This document shows, piece after piece, positions 62,480 through 64,000 of a stretch of 64,000 nucleotides of DNA. Numbering within the stretch: the stretch's first letter is position 1; the number at the start of each line of letters is the position of its first letter. The notes under the pieces were generated by a model. The model saw only the letters and a list, made by a program, of their open reading frames with translations. It had not been told where the DNA came from and did not search any database. The stretch comes from CAYMJV01 sp964390545. GTDB lineage: Bacteria; Desulfobacterota; BSN033; UBA1163. The position numbers and the translations under genes are program-made. The stretch is from the NCBI GenBank assembly GCA_964390545.1, contig CAYMJV010000002.1, positions 1-64,000 on the forward strand, written 5' to 3'.

Positions 62480-62937
62480 AGCGTGCATCTCGGAGGAATT
62501 TCTTTTCTGAAAATGACACCCTTTTTACTTTCCTCCTCAAAGACTCTTAAAGATTCGCCCTCCATCATATATCCATTTTTCTGAAATGTACTTTTGGCCA
62601 ACTGATTATCAAACAATACCCATGCCCAAACACTCTTTAAGCTTTTTTCTTTTGCTACCCGTTCGATGATCCCTAAAAGTTTATTCCCTATCCCTTGATT
62701 CGGATATTTTACGAAAAAGGCTATCTCACCGTTTCGGTTGAGATAGAGGATGACGACGCCCAGCAAGTCAGAGTCTACTACAATACCCCTCGCTTCTATG
62801 TTACTACACTTGAGCCATTCTTTTGTTTCTGCTGCATTGACCGGCTTTGTCAAAAGGAGCTCGCTGTAGCGATTCCTTAAAGATAGATATTGTTCAATAA
62901 ATCCTTCCTCCTCTTTCAAATCGATAATTCTCTCCAT
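62476..62937 (-). CDS. GNAT-family N-acetyltransferase
   Basis: About 153 residues from ATG at 62937, one base after the asnB stop; a TTG three codons earlier would overlap it. GNAT core: GVVILYLNRNGEIAFFV, the acetyl-CoA loop YPNQGIGNKLLG and VWAWVLFDNQLAKSTFQKNGYM. The WbjX/PseH-like use is to acetylate an amino sugar, consistent with the aminotransferase in the cluster. Substrate is inference. Confidence 0.85.
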   Translation of the reverse strand: MERIIDLKEEEGFIEQYLSLRNRYSELLLTKPVNAAETKEWLKCSNIEARGIVVDSDLLGVVILYLNRNGEIAFFVKYPNQGIGNKLLGIIERVAKEKSLKSVWAWVLFDNQLAKSTFQKNGYMMEGESLRVFEEESKKGVIFRKEIPPRCTL

Positions 62938-62938
62938 C

Positions 62939-64000
62939 TTACCCAAAATACCTCTCCCACCACACCTGAAACATCATCAGGTTCCAAACCTTGGCAGCGT
63001 TACTTTTCTTGCCAGCGTAATAATCATCCAAAATATATTTTACGTAATGCACATCAAAAAAGTGATGAGTTTTGAGTCGGTTTTCTGATAGGGTATCGAA
63101 ACTATAAGGTTTGAGCTTATCAACCATCCAGTCGAAGATGGGTAAAACAAATCCCTCCTTTGGCCTTTCTGCAATTCCATGTGGGAGTAAGTGCCAGACG
63201 GTTCTTTTTAATATATCTTTCACAATTCCGTTTCTTATTTTCATATAACCGGGAATTGTTGAAACAAATTCGACAAGCCTATAATCGAGGAAAGGAGAGC
63301 GAATTTCTACAGAATGAGCCATCGATAAAAAGTCTATAAAAGCGAGCACTTGATCGGGGAGTTGGGTGTTCCATTCCATTTCGAGCATTCGATTGAGAGG
63401 ATCCTTTGAGGTGGTCTGATTAAAATTTTCAGCGAAAAGGGAGAAAGAGCTAGGGTGGTCTATATTTGATCTAAAATCGGGGGTTAAAAGTAAATCCTTT
63501 TCCTCATCACTGAATACCCCCAGTTGATATCGCCACTTAACGTCATCGCCTCCTGATTTCTTATCGAGATCCGTTAAGAAATCGATATCACATGGTTTCA
63601 GGAGATCCCTCTCCTCTTCCGTTAAAGTCCCCCTCTGTATCTTTCTCGATAGCCTTTTGAAATGATGCATCGGTTGAGCAAGCCTATGAGAGAGATAACT
63701 GCCGAAAAGTTCATCAGCAGCATCTCCAGAAAGTGCGACCTTCACATGTTTCGTGATCAATTTCGTAAGAAAATATGTGGAGATGGTCCCTGAAAAAGGT
63801 TGGTCAAAGGCGACGATGACCTTTCCTATTTCATCCAATAATTCTTTGTAAGGCATGATATATTCATGATGATCTGTCTTATATGCCTTTGCCACCCTAC
63901 GCGCGTAATATAAATCTGCTTCCTTATTCCTTAATTCGTCTTCATACCCGAGGGAGAACGTTTTGATAGGCTTATTTGTAAACTTTGTCATTAATGCAAC
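62939..64000 (-). CDS. asnB: Asparagine synthase-type amidotransferase, C-terminal part, cut by window edge
   Basis: The reading frame is open to the window edge (residues VAL precede MTKFTNKPIKTFSLGYEDE), so this is the synthase half of a longer protein; its glutaminase domain and PP-loop lie outside. Visible motifs are KVALSGDAADELFGSY and SVEIRSPFLDYRLVEFV, typical of AsnB. It differs clearly from the AsnB at 47226-49208, so the cluster has two amidotransferases with perhaps different glycan substrates. Confidence 0.9.
   Translation of the reverse strand, partial: VALMTKFTNKPIKTFSLGYEDELRNKEADLYYARRVAKAYKTDHHEYIMPYKELLDEIGKVIVAFDQPFSGTISTYFLTKLITKHVKVALSGDAADELFGSYLSHRLAQPMHHFKRLSRKIQRGTLTEEERDLLKPCDIDFLTDLDKKSGGDDVKWRYQLGVFSDEEKDLLLTPDFRSNIDHPSSFSLFAENFNQTTSKDPLNRMLEMEWNTQLPDQVLAFIDFLSMAHSVEIRSPFLDYRLVEFVSTIPGYMKIRNGIVKDILKRTVWHLLPHGIAERPKEGFVLPIFDWMVDKLKPYSFDTLSENRLKTHHFFDVHYVKYILDDYYAGKKSNAAKVWNLMMFQVWWERYFG

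Noticed and set aside
1..64000. tRNA, rRNA, CRISPR arrays, integrase or attachment sites
   Set aside because: I looked through all gaps and saw no cloverleaf with CCA-end features, no regularly spaced repeats, and no integrase or transposase gene. A covariance-model scan would be needed for a firm negative.

Overview
The window is 64 kb of a moderately AT-rich Gram-negative chromosome. It looks like a deltaproteobacterium in the broad sense (Desulfobacterota, Myxococcota and relatives). The pointers are many sigma-54 activators paired with histidine kinases, an MglA/MglB polarity switch, PATAN/DUF4388 receiver proteins, a complete pilMNOPQ set, and two pilY1/minor-pilin loci. I saw no rRNA, tRNA, CRISPR array, phage or complete insertion sequence. 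Species cannot be fixed from the sequence alone.

Layout. 0.2-8.9 kb (minus): a signalling block with a ketosynthase, a membrane histidine kinase, a strange AAA+/pseudokinase fusion, an NtrC-type activator, an HD-GYP c-di-GMP phosphodiesterase and a small unknown protein. 9.1-15.6 kb (plus): a tightly packed operon of a small unknown protein, an FmdB-type zinc ribbon, DnaJ, MobA, a long TPR protein, RimI, PyrK and PyrD, closed by a strong hairpin. 15.7-27.0 kb (minus): pilM-N-O-P-Q, preceded by an operon of receiver-DUF4388, MglB, MglA, CheW-like protein, PAS kinase and NtrC-type activator, headed by a perfect -24/-12 promoter. 27.7-28.7 kb (plus): a TPR protein. 28.9-41.0 kb (minus): two minor-pilin/PilY1 operons, each with a -24/-12-like promoter and each carrying one member of a small exported protein family. 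41.4-45.3 kb (minus): NtrC-type activator, HAMP histidine kinase and the PilD prepilin peptidase. 45.3-64 kb (minus): a surface-polysaccharide cluster with glycosyltransferases, methyltransferases, an aminotransferase, a Wzx flippase, RmlB, a nucleotidyltransferase, WbqC, radical SAM/SPASM, GNAT and two AsnB-type amidotransferases; the last AsnB runs off the edge.

How it fits together. Most of the window can be read as one surface-motility and adhesion programme: pilus assembly core, pilus tip and priming proteins, prepilin processing, a polarity GTPase module, c-di-GMP turnover and surface glycans. Three sigma-54 activators sit among four -24/-12-like promoters, so the pilus and Mgl operons are probably wired to these local two-component systems. 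The most unusual object is the 519-residue protein at 3.8-5.4 kb. It joins a sigma-54-activator AAA+ domain that lacks the GAFTGA loop and the Walker B aspartate to a histidine-kinase-like domain with a decayed ATP site, and it lies between an intact kinase and an intact activator.
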